Shown here: positions 1 to 17,005 of the stretch, piece after piece
Layout of the letters: every line of letters begins with the position of its first letter
Position numbering within the stretch: position 1 is the stretch's first letter
Assembly (NCBI GenBank): GCA_023846275.1
Contig: CM043875.1
Span: 4,709,569-4,773,568 of the forward strand
From: Vanilla planifolia
Lineage: Eukaryota > Streptophyta > Magnoliopsida > Asparagales > Orchidaceae
Direction: 5' to 3'
DNA length: 64,000 nucleotides
Position numbers and translations under genes: made by a program
Notes under the pieces: generated by a model
What the model saw: the letters and a program-made list of their open reading frames with translations, nothing else
Database searches by the model: none
What the model was told of the DNA's origin: nothing

Positions 1-2396
1 TGGGAACTAGTAAAATTGCTGTTAGACTTCTTTGGGGATTTGCGTACTAGTAAAATTGTGGATATGCCATATTCACATTTGCTCCAAGTAGAATATCCTC
101 ATTTGGTAGTCCATTGAGAGCTATAGGATCTCCACTTAAGATGCCTATATTACCTTTTTTGGTAGTTTGTTATTAGAGTTGAGTCATGTTTAAAGATTAA
201 AACTCAACCAAGATTCTTGGTTAATCTATGGAAACATAGCAATGCCATACTCCTAGTCTTGGAATGGCTAGTTGGGAATGATGCTACATCTTAATTGCTC
301 TACTCGTGACTAGTCTTGCTGTGTTGGTTGTTGTCTAGTTGCAACTTTGTATTATGTTTGTGGTCTTGAGATGGTAGGGTTCATGTTCGGGCAATGTGAT
401 CCATGGGCATGATTGTTGGGTGTATGTTGTCCTTCTAAGCAGCTCTTAAAATCAGCTCTAGTTTAGTGAATTGGGCATTTTGCATTTATAGAGATTGTTA
501 GCTTCTTCATAGTTGGTTCCCCTTTTAAGCAGAATCAAACCAAGCTTGGATGGGTATGTGAGCCAGAATGAGCTGGCCAATGATGGTGAAGTGATGAGGG
601 ATCAATAAGATAGTTTGTTGGGTGCCATGTGGAAGATGTTGTTCTGACATCTTGTTTTTGTTACTAAGCAAAGAGGTTCCTTGGAGGCAATGTGATTTGC
701 CTAAACATAAGTTGATAAAATTTATAACATTTTGTTTAACGAAGATAATTTCACCACTATGGTAGAGGTTCTAAGGATTAGTGATAGGTTTATGTAGTAG
801 ATTTTATCCAATTTACTTTTAGAATTTACAAAAATTCCTTGTGTAAATGTCAAACTTGCTACATGTTTTGTAAAAAGTAATGGTAAGTTTTGGTCTTTAG
901 TGTGATGGAGAGTTGTACTTGCCAAATGACTTTTGTGTGATGCTTGATGACGGCATATATATTGTGTCTTACTAAATGAATATTAGGTTATGACCGTCTT
1001 TCATGAAAGAAATTGTCATGATGTTTGGAAGAATTATTAGGTCAGCATAATGCTTGGAGGGGCATGAGGGGAAGGCCAAGAAGAGTGCATAGGGTGCAGG
1101 GGGGTTGGGGAAATGTGAAGGGGTGTTAGGAAAGAAGAAAAAAGGGCTAGGGTAGGGGGAGGCAAGGAGGAAGAGAGCTATCGATTTAAAGACGGCTAAT
1201 ATGAGGTTGATGGCAATGCTTAGGAAGTCTAGCGCTAGGTATTACTTAACTTTGATGACGTGTTAATGAGTGCTTTTGTGGTTTTGTTTAAGGTTTCTCA
1301 TTTATTGTTGATCAAATATGTGCTTAGTACTTAACCATTTTATCAAGAATGGTGTAATCAACTCATGGCCTTCATGGAATAGATCCAATATGTCTGTATG
1401 TTGAAGGTTTCAAGGCAAATTCTTGAGTGTCGTGTGATGCTAGAGAGAAATATGATGTTCTCCTTTAGTTTGAGGAGTTACTATTTACCATGTGGATTGT
1501 GTGATTGCCACATGGCAGTTGAAGATTGCTTGAAGCTTTGGATCAACATCTTTTGCTTTGAGAGACTTCCTAAGGACTCTTGGACATTGCTTAATCGCCA
1601 TGAAGTATTGATATAGCTTTTGCTTGGCTTCCTCTGATCGTTGGTTATAACTAGTTTTGCCATGTTAACAAGTAAAATTTCATTCTATGCAACTATAAAA
1701 TGTGGAATGTACTAACAAGTGGGGAAATGAAGCCTTTAGACTATCATTAACTTGATTATATATAAAAAATACTTTAGGGTGCAAAATTGAGGGCTTTGAG
1801 TGGATTTTGAGTATAGCTTGGAGATAGAGATTCTATTGTTGTTCCTCTTTTCTTGACAAAGTTTGATTGATCAACCTATACGCATTTCCTCTTTGTAATT
1901 CTTCTCTACATTCTTTCATAATTTTCCTATTTGAAAGAAGTAAGCCTTTACCTTTTTTCCTTAATCACATAATTAGGTGGTTATAAGAAGTTTTTTTTTC
2001 ACAAAATGAAGATAAGACTAAAAGAAACTAGTTGAACAACCTTAGAATGAAGGTATTCTTGAAACATAGTTACTTTATCTGGTAAGTTGATGGAGTTGAT
2101 GTATATCATGATTTGAAGGAAGATAATGTTGTGTATTCCAAAAACTAAATGATTAGGTGATAAGACGAGAAATTGATGCTTCAGTACGTTAACTTCTGTT
2201 TTCAAGTGAGAATTTGAATAAGCATAATGTTTATATATTTTTGGAATAGTTTGAAGGGAGCTAGAATAAGGAATTCTTGAGCAAAAATTTTTTGTGGTGA
2301 CTTTAATGGGCATTATTTTAGACTTTTCTTTTGCATATGATCTTATAAACTTTAATAATTGTTTTGTGAAACAAGGTAAGTATTCAATTGCTTATC
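1..2396. other. Gene-free AT-rich sequence
   Basis: I see no gene here. Open frames are short and random, with no recognisable protein motif. A G-rich patch at about 1,050-1,180 on the + strand (runs of GGGG and GAGG) stands out from the AT-rich background but has no coding signature. Upstream exons of the AMMECR1 gene could in principle lie in this direction, but none were recognised. Confidence 0.5.
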
Positions 2397-3230
2397 AAAT
2401 TGAAGCTTTAGAGGATTGATTATTTTCTTCATGAAAAAATGGAATTACTTAGATTGTAGGATGTAAGGTCACACTCAAAATTTTTTTACCACTCAATATG
2501 TTCTTAGGTGTTCACCTTAAAAACTGTAAGAACCAAATCCGTTCGTAGAGTTAGGTAGTGATTTCTTAAAGGTGCAATTATGAGTTTATTCAAAAATATA
2601 TTTAGAATCATTTGTTCTTGGAATATTGTTGTGGGAGAAAACTTATGTAGGATGGTATTACTGTTATTCATATAGTTAAGGATATGCTTGGAGAACTTAA
2701 GCAATATCTCCAAATTACAAAAAAAAAATTGTTGAAAGAAGTACATGAGAAGGTGATTTAATTGTAAGAGTGTGGATATTTGAAAGAGATATAGTCTAGT
2801 AAGTTGGGAGACTAAATTGAAGCTTTAGAGGATTGATTATCTTCATGAAAAAATGGAATTGCTTAGATTGTAGGATGTAAGGTCACACTAAAAATTTTTT
2901 TACCACTCAATATGTTATTAGGTGTTCACCTTAAAAACTGTAAGAACCAAATCCGTCCTTAGAGTTAGGTAGTGATTTCTTAAAGGTGCAATTGTGAATT
3001 TATTCAAAAATATATTTAGTATCATTTGTTCTTGGAATATTGTTGTGGGAGAAAACTTATGTAGGATGGTATTATTGTTATTCATATAGTTAAGGATATG
3101 CTTGGAGAACTTAAGCAATATCTCCAAATTACAAAAAAAAATTGTTGAAAGAAGTACATGACAAGGTGATTTAATTGTAAGGGTGTGGACATTTGAAAGA
3201 GATATAGTCTAGTAAGTTGGGAGACTAAAA
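2397..3230. repeat. Tandem duplication, 417-bp unit, two copies
   Basis: Two adjacent direct copies (about 2,397-2,813 and 2,814-3,230) are offset by exactly 417 bp at several anchor words, for example TTGAAGCTTTAGAGGATTG at 2,400 and 2,817. They differ by scattered substitutions and small indels. Each copy carries the same open frame on the - strand (2,504-2,746 and 2,918-3,127), which is a by-product of the duplication. No known domain is recognised, so this is probably a duplicated piece of an old mobile element. Confidence 0.85.
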
Positions 3231-6200
3231 TGCCATTAGTGATGCAAAAGTGATGATTTTTGAATGTTCATATTAGAAATTGGATATTGGGAAAAATAAA
3301 AACTTTCTTGGCAATAAAAACAATAATTTAGAAACAGAGTTTTATGTACAATATGTTCTTATTGATATATAATATGTTTAGTTCAACTGACTTTTCATAG
3401 GAACAGATGATGCATTGAGTGTAATACTTGGAACTTAAAGATTGCGTATGACATGTTAATATTTAACGTATAGTGCATATAATTTATTTGAATTTAAATA
3501 CTATTGAGAAAACTAAACTTAAGGATAGATTGTGGTACATAGTATTATAGGTACAATATGTTTAGTACATTTAGTGCGTAGCATATAGTACGTTGTTTTT
3601 AACATACTATGTGTTTAATTTATTTTTGTAATGATTAGTTTGACCAAAATCTATAATCTTTCATGTAGTCGATAGAAAGCCATTGTTTTTTTTTGGGTGA
3701 TTAGAAGCATTGAAAAAGTTCTAAAAAAGCTATAAAAGGTACCCAAACTTAGAAAAATGGTTAATGAACATTTTGCAATTCATTTAGGAGCCATCTTGAA
3801 GATTATCAAATTGAACAAGTTGAGAGAAGTTAAGTTGTAGCGATAAGAAATATTCTTCATCCTTAGCCCTATTTTAAATTTAGGGATATGGAGAACATGA
3901 TCAAAAAAACAAATGTTTAAATTTTGGAACAACCAATAATAAGATGATAAAGACCATTTCTAATGCCAATAGAAGTTATTAATGTAACAATAAGGTAGAA
4001 GAGATAGATTAAGTATCAATTATATGTGATATATTACTAATGTATAACATTAAGTTCAACTATGAAAAACATGAAGACATTCGGAGTAATATATAAATCA
4101 TGGAAGAAAGAATTTGCAGGTGATGTTTGTGGAGTTGTTTGGATTTGTCATACTCTTCTCGAGTAAAGGTAACCCCATCAACATTAGTAAGAGGCCATGT
4201 AGAGGGGGTTCCATCTACTATATTGGTACACTCTAATTTTCCAAACTTGAGCTACACATCTTGGAGATATGATTGCTATAGCTTTAATGAGAGCAACAAG
4301 GTCACTAAATGTTAGTATCATGACCACATCCTTTACTAAAGCTATCAATGTGACAACCTTGATCAATCCTAGAGCCCTTAATGTGGCCATGATCATGATC
4401 CTAAATACTTGGAGCAAAAGATTTAGAGATAGTGGAGATATCAGAGTACCTGAGAGAACAATGTCAAAAGTGACATGTTTCCACTAAAAATGATTTGAGT
4501 CTAATCAATTATAGGGAGCCCTTGGGACTAAAAATGAATTTGGAAGTGAACTTTTTTCTATCGGTCTTATATTGTTGGGGATCATCCATTAGTTGATGGT
4601 CCACAAGTAGTTTATCAAGGGCATCTCGTTGAGCTTAAAAATACTCTTAAAATGATTGGAATTCTTCTTGATGCAAATTGAAGATTTATAATAGTGAAAC
4701 ATTTGATAAGTGTTCTTGTCTTGGGAATGCATCTTATGGAGTGTTTCTTAATTCTTCTTAAACAACCAAGTATTTTGTGCAAAATTGGATTCAACTTCAA
4801 ATTGATTCAAGTTAGATCAACCTAGATTGGTTTAAATTGAGCTTGGCTCACCCAATTTATGTCCATAGTGGCTTAATTGCTCCAATTATTCACAATTCAA
4901 ATTCGATTTGTGTGCAAGAGACAAATTGTCCAATTTATATACAATTCAAACTAAATTGAACTAAAGTGTTCAATTCAAACATGAACCTGAACAAGCCAAT
5001 GCTTCTTCATAAAAACATAGAAAGAGTTCTAGTCAACCATTCCAAAGAATTTATATTTAGGTGTTAGCAAATTTTTAGAATGAACATTGATCATTTATAA
5101 AGTATTCTTGGTCATGCATGAGATTTTATCATGTTAAGAAACACTTTTGGAGTTTTGTATGTTCTTTGATCATAGTGAGATGTTATTGAAACAACACTGA
5201 ATTTGGAGGACTAAAATGTATGAAAGAAAACGAAAATACATGTTTCTGAATATATTTTAGGTTTTGCTATTTTAGGCACAATAATACCCCAAGTACCTAC
5301 AAATTCCTAATTGGAGTTATGGGGTTGCCATCTTTTGTTGCATTCTTATATATCAAAGCATTGAAGGAATGAATTCGAGAACAATTGGACAATGATAAGA
5401 TTATGAAAGATTAACATTCCTTATTTCGATTCAACAACGTGCTTACAGTTCCTAGATGTTAGGGAAATGATTGAATCTTTGCTGCAAATTGTCATAAAAT
5501 TACTAAATTGTCATGTTGTAGGTAAGATTACTAAATCGTTATATAATCCTTGCAGTTGTACCAGCATTACTTCAAAGTTAGTAAATTTATTCCAAAGGTC
5601 TCAACAACCTATTGAGACCATTTTTGAGCCTTACATTCATCCATATTATCAATATGCCCGCAAAGTTCAATATTACCAAGATACTCTTCGATGCGTTAAA
5701 TGTCGAAGCTGTTTCTAAAAGTCCAATAGTGATTATGAAGGCATGAATCTACTAGTCACATTTTTTTTTTGCTTTAGTCCTTTACAAAACTGCGCATGAG
5801 CTTCCAAGATCAGCTAAAGGATTTTTCGAAGTCATTGGGGGTATTTCTCGAGCTTCCAAATTTTTTGCAAATGTTTGAATGCCATTAGGATGGGTAACAT
5901 CATAGAAATTTTCAAAAGTATAAGAAATTGCCGAGGACAATAACAAGTTGAATATTCTTTTGGTCAATTTTAGACTTTTCAACATTACTCAAACTGCACT
6001 TGAATGTCAAAATGACCAAAATTTTAATAGTAAATTTCATGCAAAGTTTTCTTAAAGTTTGCATAATCATAAGGGCTAAAAGAAGTTGATGAATGCATCT
6101 TTTAAGATTCATTACACTCCAAAGCCAAATAAATTCACAAAAGTGTCATTAAGATGAAATTTACAAAATTGTTTGTTGTAATACCAAATTACTCAAGTTT

Positions 6201-7420
6201 CCCATTTAAGCTTGCTAAGTTCGTAAATGCCCAAGCTTGATCTTCAAATTTCTCAAATTTTTCTATTGTCACTCATGCAACAATGTGCCTTTGATGTTGG
6301 TCTTAGTGAACCATCTTTGTTGCCCAAACTATTAAAGTTACTCTAGTTTTGGCTATATCACCAAACATATCCAAGTTCACGATGCATAAAATTCCATAAA
6401 ACTTAAAGCTACTAGGCAAGGGAACTTGTAATTGGATCATGCGCTCAAATAAATTACAACCCCAAAAAACTACCAACCAAATTAAGCCGCATTCCTTTAA
6501 TCCAAAATAATCTTTAAATTTGCTTAGTCCTGTAGTCCTATCCCAAGTTTTTTCTCAAATTATCCTTGGGTTTACATGACCTTGATGGTCTTTATTATGG
6601 TTTCCACATAGGTTTCTTAACTTCGGTGGTTTTTCTTTAATTTTCTAAAATTATAACCCTTAAGTATGTTTGTATGATTACATTGGTCATACCTTAGGTT
6701 TTTTTGCCCATTATAGTCCATGCTAATGAAGATCATGTCAAGACATAAGATTAAAATTTATAATTTATAAAATTAAATAGTCATCATAAACTTTTGATAT
6801 CCTACTTAAGAATGCACTTGTCATTAGCACCATGGGTATGTCAATAGTACAACTCATCCTATAAATTTGTATTGCCTCAACATTTTAGAGAGTGATAGTT
6901 CAATCTATGCTAGTGGTTAAACTTCCAAAAGTTTCTTTAGATTTTATTTGAAGGTATGAGTTATCTCATATCTAAATTATCTAAATTAGTTCTTTGAGAA
7001 TATTTTTTTAAAGAAATAACCCATGACTTTTATTGCTGGCATCTTCACTTTACAATCAATTCTCTGCGACGTACAAAAGCTAATAATGTTGGTTGGATAG
7101 TGTTAGAGAGACTACGATCATATGGAGGTTTAAGGGCCCAATATGCAAATAACACCCATCAACTCAAAAGCTTAGCTATTGTGTTAGGATCAACACTTTA
7201 AATATTATCTCATATGAGACCATTCTCCTTATGTATTTGAATAATTCTCTCCCTTATATGATAACCTCTCTAACCTTGGTTCCAATGTAAGTGCATTTTA
7301 ACTATGAAGTGCATGCATCACCTGTTTTATTGAACCATTTTAAATTGGCTTTGCTTCATCATATCAGCTCTATCATCTCGAACAATACTCATTAACTCTA
7401 TCTATCGGTTTTGCCACACT
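3231..7420. other. Gene-free AT-rich sequence with decayed repeats
   Basis: No gene is recognised. At about 3,320-3,620 there are irregular repeats of a word like ATAGTAC/TATGTTTAG. At about 7,130-7,290 there is a block containing CCCATCAACTCAAAAGCTT whose core recurs at about 8,408-8,450, so both probably descend from one dispersed repeat family. Around 4,127-4,490 both strands stay open for 180-235 bases, but no protein family could be named. Confidence 0.45.
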
Positions 7421-7429
7421 ATTTTTAAA

Positions 7430-7960
7430 TTTTTATTGTTGCATAGTGGGTCTTTTAGAAACTATAGCTTTAAACTCTACCAACTTATCGATTTTATAAG
7501 GACCATTGCCTTCAACTATGCTGCCTTGTTGACTTTAGCGCAACCATCGTCTTTTATTATACTGACATGTCTTCGCTTGAACATGCTGTTATTTCATTCG
7601 ATTGTCATTGTGTCGACTTTGTTGGAACTATTGCCTCCAAATATGCCATTTTGTTGGTTATGTTGAAACTATCTCTTGTGACTATTGCTCTTTCTTTGGA
7701 TCTATCTCTTTTGATAATGCCTTTCTTTGATATTTTGGACACATCTGCTTTGATTGTGCGACCTTTGTCAACTCTGTGGAGTTATTGCTCTTGATTAGTC
7801 GCTCAGTTGGTTATGTCAAGACCATCTAGTGTAACTATTGTCTTTTTGGCTCTATTAGAACCATCTACTACTACGTCTCGCTTTTGGCTCCTTGAGAACC
7901 ATTGCCTTCAACTTTGTTGTCATGTGGGCTTGGACGAATCCTCAACTTAAGCACTATTGC
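7430..7960. repeat. Weak degenerate tandem repeats
   Basis: The + strand repeats phrases such as ACCATTGCCTTCAACT, AACTATTGCCTCCAAAT and GACTATTGCTCTT, with words like TTTGTTG between them, at irregular spacing of roughly 55-70 bp. The open frames at 7,436-7,666 and 7,567-7,794 follow from this repetition and do not look like a protein. The origin is unknown. Confidence 0.4.
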
Positions 7961-8539
7961 CATTTTGAATGCATCATATCATCGTATTAAGTCAACTATT
8001 TCTAAGAAATCAATCCTAATTCATGTTCTATTTGATGTATTCTGTAATTAAATTGATGCTTTCATCGTCATGAACGATTTTATTGCTGACTCCTCACTTT
8101 AGTTGATTTCGACCCTTTGCACCATCCAAAAAGACCGTTGTCAAGTTGATAATTGCAATTAGCCTCCACAACATAGTGTCAACTTCTCAACTGCCAACAT
8201 ATCTGATAATTGTTGGATTCACCCACTGCCATTTCCTTCCAAAAAATTTATCCTTTGACAAACACAAGCAAATCTATGCAACCTCTTTGATGTGACAATG
8301 CCATCTATATTCTTGATGCATCAAGATGTATGAACTGTAGCTTCAATAACACTTGTTGGAGTAAGATTACTCAGGGGTCCAAGTTAGGCGTAATATCCGA
8401 GTAATGCTTATCAACTCAAAAGTTCAAGCTATTGGGTTGATGTCATCATTTCATATATTAATATCAAAATTTATTGAATAATCATTATGTGATTATTCTT
8501 TGTGTATTTTAACAAATAATTTGTTAAAGGTTTTGATTT

Positions 8540-10745
8540 TGGTATCATTTGTTTGATGATAATAAAATCATTGTGTTGTTATACTATTGTTTTTTTTTCT
8601 AAATGTTGTTATATCATATATCTTAAGAACAAATAAGTTAATTATGTAGAGAGTTTGATCAATTGATTTAATGAATTCTATAGTGGTGTTTTAGTGTAAA
8701 TTGTAATTAACACCAAACGATTAGAATATTAAAGCTTATAACAATTTTTTAAAACATTAAGATTTGGTAAGATATATGTGAGAGTGTTTAAATGATTTCA
8801 AATTTATTTTCTCTTATTTAAATCTTAGTCTTAAGATATTTATCTTATTATGCCTTAAAATAGTACAATGCTTGTCGGTTATATCATTTATTATTACACT
8901 ATCAAATTGACATTGAACAGTGAATGAATTGAGTGAGAAATGCATTGGTTATATTAATCGTGCTTGTATAATGACTTCATTGTTCGGACAAAGGGTCGTT
9001 AATGGGCAATTCTAGGTTAAGTTGATTGGACATATTGGTTGTACATGTATGATACCATTATCATACAAGTACACTAATGTTTCTTCTAGAAAGGTGACTT
9101 GAAGTTTAGAGTTATTAAGCATCATGCAATGTGATACACCCAATCATATAAGTACAATCCATTCTTTTGGAGAATCAATCACGGATTAGATTGAGTGATG
9201 TTAAGTATGAACTATAATTATATTGTTGTACAAGTACGGCCACTTTATTAAAGTATTCATAGTTGAAAACTTAGGTTTTGTGCTTGCTATTTTTTATTAT
9301 ACCAATACAATACTTTTTTTCATACCAATACGATACTATTTTCGTAAGAAGGCTTAGTTTGGGACTTAAGACATTGTGAGTGGATTTGTTTTGTATCAAT
9401 ATGATTCATCTATTAAACAGGTATGGTCTATTATTTTCAGTGAAAGGTAATAATAGTATATGATTATGCATTGTACATAAAATTCTTGAGAGTTTAGAAA
9501 AATTGCCCCTAAAAGATGTGTTATTTATGCATGTATGACGTCTTTATCATATAAGTACCATCTATTGTGTACTAAAAATGAACTAGTCGGCAGATCCATT
9601 AAATTGGATTATGTGATAATAGTTTTGTCGTACTTGTACCGTGGATCGGACAATATGATCAATTTAGAACAATAAGTGATGACTAGTTTGGCTACTTTTA
9701 AGAAATGTTGATATAGTTGTTTGTGAGAGTTTGAAGCTATTAGAGAGCATTCTAAGGATTATAAAGGCATCCAAAAATATGAAAAATGTTTAATAGCTGT
9801 TTATCTTTTTGAAAGAGCTATGCATTAGAATTACTATTACTAAGAGAAGAGGAGAGCATGACCGTGGTTGCATGCATTGGTCTCATCTTAATAATTCTTC
9901 TTTTATTGAGCTAAGTAAAAATTTTCTCTCGTATTATTTTACTAAGTTGTTAGTATACCTCTTGTTTAATTGTACATGAGTTATAAGACCATTGTATTGA
10001 ACTTTGTATTTAATCTCTTTGCACTTTTGTTGGGATTTTATTTTTGTTTTTTTATTGATATTTTGGTTGTGATTTGTAAGGTCATTTGACCCGATGCTAT
10101 AGGTTTTTCTAAATCAGTGTTGTAGGCTTTTCTAAGTTGGTGTTGTAAAGTTTTCTTGCCCCTTGCTTTGTGGTTGCGTGCATTGTTTCTCATCATAACA
10201 AGCCTTCTTTCTTCATTTATTTAACTTAGTGAAAATTCTCTCTTATTGTCTTTAGTGTGCTTTTGTTTAGTTGTACTTGGGTTATATGACTATTGTATTA
10301 AACTTTGTATTTGGTCTCTTTAACTTATTATTGGGATTTTGTATTTGATCTTTTTGGTTGTGATTTGTTGGTTCATTTGACCTAGTGTCATAAGCTTTTC
10401 TAATATGGTGTTGTAGGGTCTTTTGTCCTAGTATTTTGTGGGTGTTTTAGTTCGTTGTTTAAGTTAATCCTTACCTAACTGTATCAAAAAGGGAGTAGAT
10501 TAGTACAAACATAACTATTTAGCCTAGATTGAATATAGATCCGAGTTTGGATTAAATTGTTTAAATTTTCTATTGTGTTATTTTATTTTTCTTTCATACC
10601 AGTTTTTAAAGTCAAACAACAATATATAAAATTTATTTATAAGTCATTAAGATAAAGAAAAGTCTTTTATTACAAAATTGTTTAAGTTATTGAATTGAAT
10701 TAAATTTGTTATTTGCTCAATTCACCCTTCTTGTGGGACACAAGC
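8540..10745 (+). mobile_element. Solo-LTR-like repeat (Copia-type), decayed
   Basis: The left part begins TGGTATCATTTGTTTGATGA. This resembles the starts of the two LTRs of the element at 56.7-63.3 kb, which also read ...TGTTTGATRA.... The right part ends with TGCTCAATTCACCCTTCTT, a phrase typical of the 3' end of plant Copia LTRs and paralleled at 37,079-37,095 and in the 56.7-63.3 kb element. No gag or pol is visible inside. About 8,980-9,650 is rich in near-palindromes built from TATCATACAAGTAC and its complement. Exact ends are approximate and no target-site duplication was found. It could instead be a truncated element. Confidence 0.5.
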
Positions 10746-13398
<2,653 letters not shown>

Positions 13399-13559
13399 TT
13401 GGTTCTTCTCAACAGATTTGGGCTTGCAAAATGCATCCCATGATTTGATGCAATTGGGTCATTGCAATTTGATTTCAATCCCATTTGCACACTCATGTTA
13501 TCATTGTTACATTGACATTTGTCAAACTGGTGACATGCCAAATGCCATGTTTGGTTCAT

Positions 13560-13585
13560 AATAAACATCTAACAATTTAATAAAA
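13560..13585 (+). promoter_or_regulatory. Candidate poly(A) signals of the AMMECR1 gene
   Basis: AATAAA occurs at 13,560-13,565 and again within AATAAAA at about 13,579-13,585, about 160-190 bases after the AMMECR1 stop codon. This is a reasonable 3'UTR distance. In such AT-rich DNA the hexamer is common, so this rests on position only. Confidence 0.4.
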
Positions 13586-13820
13586 TTATGGAACTAAGAT
13601 GTGTTACATTATTATTTTTAGCATGTTTGTCTGAATTATATTTAAGCTCCTTTTATGATATCAAAAGTTGAAGTGGCATAAATTGCTAATTTGGTTTTTA
13701 ATGGTATGGGAAAGGTCAGTTCAGTTTGAAAGAGCTTTTTATTAATGTCATGGTGTGAGAGCATGACCATTAAAGGTTTGCTCATATGGATTTTTTTAAT
13801 GATTTGACATTAGGAGAATT

Positions 13821-13832
<12 letters not shown>

Positions 13833-13864
<32 letters not shown>
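13833..13864. repeat. (AT)n microsatellite
   Basis: About 16 perfect AT units follow a short CATA tract, in the 3' flank of the AMMECR1 gene. Confidence 0.95.
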
Positions 13865-13867
<3 letters not shown>

Positions 13868-14225
13868 TGCTCACAATTAATGCACTAGATGTTATGACAT
13901 TTCCAGTGGATCGTTTTAGTTGCTTTTTTCATGCTGAATTAAATGTCTATAATTTTAAATGAGATTGTTATTGGGATATTAGATTTTTATAGTATTTTCT
14001 CAAAGCTGAGAATATGTAATTTTCAACATAGATTGATTTTGTGGTTATATGGTTAAAAATTTGAGTATTTAAACTTTAGTGGACTTTTCTGTTGTTGAGA
14101 CAGTTGAAACATTTGGATTTCATGAGTTATGATTCAAATTTGGAATCAAAATTTCACTTTGGTTGTAGAATATTATTGAATTTTCTCATAATCATGGTTT
14201 TGTAGTTTTTAAAATAATACAATCT

Positions 14226-14252
14226 TGAGAGAGAGAGAAAGAGAGAGAGAGA
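14226..14252. repeat. (GA)n microsatellite
   Basis: GA repeats interrupted once by AAA, about 27 bases long. Confidence 0.9.
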
Positions 14253-15768
14253 TTCAATTAAAACTTTATCATAAAACTTTTTAGTTTTGACATACATTGT
14301 AATTAATTTCTCTTATGATAAAAACGTTTTGGTATCCGAACTAGCTCAATTTTGTGAACTTTTCATTACAAAAATTTTTAAAAAAATGTTCTCTATTTTT
14401 TGAGTTACAAAATATTTGACATTCTTAATAGTCATAGTCATGTTTGATGCCTAAAAATGAAGAGACTAGAAGATGATCACTAGATGATATTTTGAATGAT
14501 GAAATTATTTGATAACAAAAATTCATAATAAAATTCTAAATCAAAAGATAATAAAGGAATAGTTCTAAATAAAAAAGGGAGATCATTTTTTGTTTATATA
14601 TTTCAAATTATGACATCAAGGTATTTTAGACATTCTGAGGATAATTATTATACCCTTAGTCATGATATCACTTGTTTAATAATAACAAAATCATTCTGAT
14701 CAAGCAGGTCTTGTTCCATCCGCCCAAAGATATGCCCATCTATAATTACAATTTTACAAATTATTGAATCATAAAGATGTCACACATACCATACATGAGC
14801 AATTAGGATTTTCTCTTGAGTTTATCAACTAAGAACTTCTCTCTACATATAGTATGTTAGCTATTCTTTATTATATACTATCTTTCAAAACTATTTTATG
14901 TATCATATATTATTTTATAGCATATCATATGTTAACCTCAAGAAACTAATTTTTTAATTTAACAGACTATTCTCTGTCTATACTACACATTTCTTTTAAT
15001 CTAAGCATATCATTTATTATCTGTAATGTACAATACAACAAATTTCAATATCCATTATTCTAAACTACATATCCCAAGCCTCATCTTCAACACTTCACCA
15101 TTGAACAAAATATATTGTATGTATAATATTGATGTATCATATATTTCTCTTAAAAAAAACTAATTCCTACCTTTCCTATCCTAAAATTGGCATATCATAC
15201 ATTGCATGCTAATGTATTGTACATTAGTTCAAAAAATTGCATTTTTAAAATAGAACTCAACCAAACTTCTTACAATCATCCTAAAAAAAAGGAGAATCAT
15301 AGTTTTAACATTTCTTTAGCTCTTGTAACATAGTAAAATCCTCATACAATTTAAAGAGAATTGGAAAACAATTTTGAATTGCATGCTGCTAGAAAGAGTG
15401 TAGGAAACAACCTAATACAAATAAAGATCTTTACCATATTCATTCTCTGAATTCCTACACTTGATTGCTAATTACTCTTAACTCTTTTTTTTGTTCTCTC
15501 CAACCCTTCCCTCTCCTAAGACATTAAATATGCTATTGTTGTTACAAAACACCTCACCTACTACAACTTTCTTCCTCTCTTCCTACTTCTCCTTGCGATG
15601 TAATCCTATTTTCCTACGTACCTTGCCCTTGCTACCAAATCCCTAATTCTACTTAGTTGCAACTCCAACTATAAGAATCATCCCACCAAGATCCAAAAGC
15701 TTTGACTTACTTTTTTTGCAAGCCACTATAAGAGCAAGACTAAGCTAAACCTTAAAGGCTTTGTTGTT

Positions 15769-15770
<2 letters not shown>

Positions 15771-15825
<55 letters not shown>
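15771..15825. repeat. (AT)n microsatellite, about 27 units
   Basis: An uninterrupted AT run of about 55 bases, followed by more broken AT-rich and CACACATA sequence to about 15,895. Confidence 0.95.
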
Positions 15826-15828
<3 letters not shown>

Positions 15829-16619
15829 TTAAACACACACATATATATTATATAATATAGTTAGTTCATTTTTATCCTATTATATATATTATAGCTATTG
15901 TAAAGGAAAATTCAAGAGATTTCAAGAAGGAGAAAAGAAAATGTGGGAAGGAAGAAATACAAGGGAATGAGAAAAGTGGTGGAAAGAAATGGGAAAGGTA
16001 GTTGAATAGAAATGGAAGCAAAACTTTCATCATTCCTTTTGTTTCTATAGTATTAATAATTGTGTTTTGGACTTAAAGGATGAAGGAAATGCCTTGTTTT
16101 GTATCAGTGAAGTTTAATATGAGTTTGAGGCAGAGAATAATTGAGGAACTAAGTGAGGAATCAAATAGATTGAAGAAACAATATGATTAGAAATATCAAA
16201 TAATACTATTAGCTTAAGAAAGAATAATCTAATAAATGAATCAAATAAATTGGAGGAAGTATTATGTGACTCTTATATGATACAATTTAGTGAATATACA
16301 AAATGATAGCATTGAAACATAAGAGTTAATAAGAAAATATATTATGAAATACAATAAGAATATAGAAAGTCACAAAATAGCATGTTATTGATCAAAATAT
16401 ATTTGATTTGTGATGCTGATATTAAAAAAGTAATAGAATGAAGCTCATCTTGAATGGTTTAGGCAAATATTTCTAGAATTGGTAATATAAATAACAAAGT
16501 TAATTGGAATGAGAAAAAACATTGGCAAGTGTATTTAGCATGACATAAAGCATATGGAAAAATTTGGTTTTTATTTATATATAGATGAGAAATTTTGACA
16601 TTATTTCAATGTATTGTTA

Positions 16620-17005
16620 ATTCTTTATTATACAAGATGAAAGCATAGAAATAAAAAATAAAAAAAATAAAAATGACAAAAGAAATGGAATAAAAATGAA
16701 AATAGTTTATAGAAATAATGAGCTAAAAGAAAAAAAAGTAAAAATTTAGTTTTCTCAAAATTTGTTATCCATTAGTGAATGAAAAAATGGCATTGATAGT
16801 AAATGAGTCATGAAAGAAAAAAACAAAAAAAATGACATTGACAATAAACTATATTATAAAATAAAAAAACAATAACACTTAGGCTATGAAAGAAAAAGAA
16901 ACTATACGAAATATAGGGTACAAAAATGGTATCAAAAACAAAACTAGTCCATGGAAGAAAAGGAAACTAAAATAAAATGGTATTGATAATAAATGATAAA
17001 AAATA
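16620..17005. repeat. Purine-rich minisatellite-like repeat
   Basis: Phrases of the type TCATGAAAGAAAAAAAC followed by AATGACATTGACAATAAA recur at about 16,740-16,860 and, more decayed, to about 17,005, with a spacing near 45-55 bases. No coding potential. Confidence 0.5.

Noticed and set aside
7436-7794. Two overlapping 75-codon open frames on the + strand
   Set aside because: They arise from degenerate short repeats and carry no domain.
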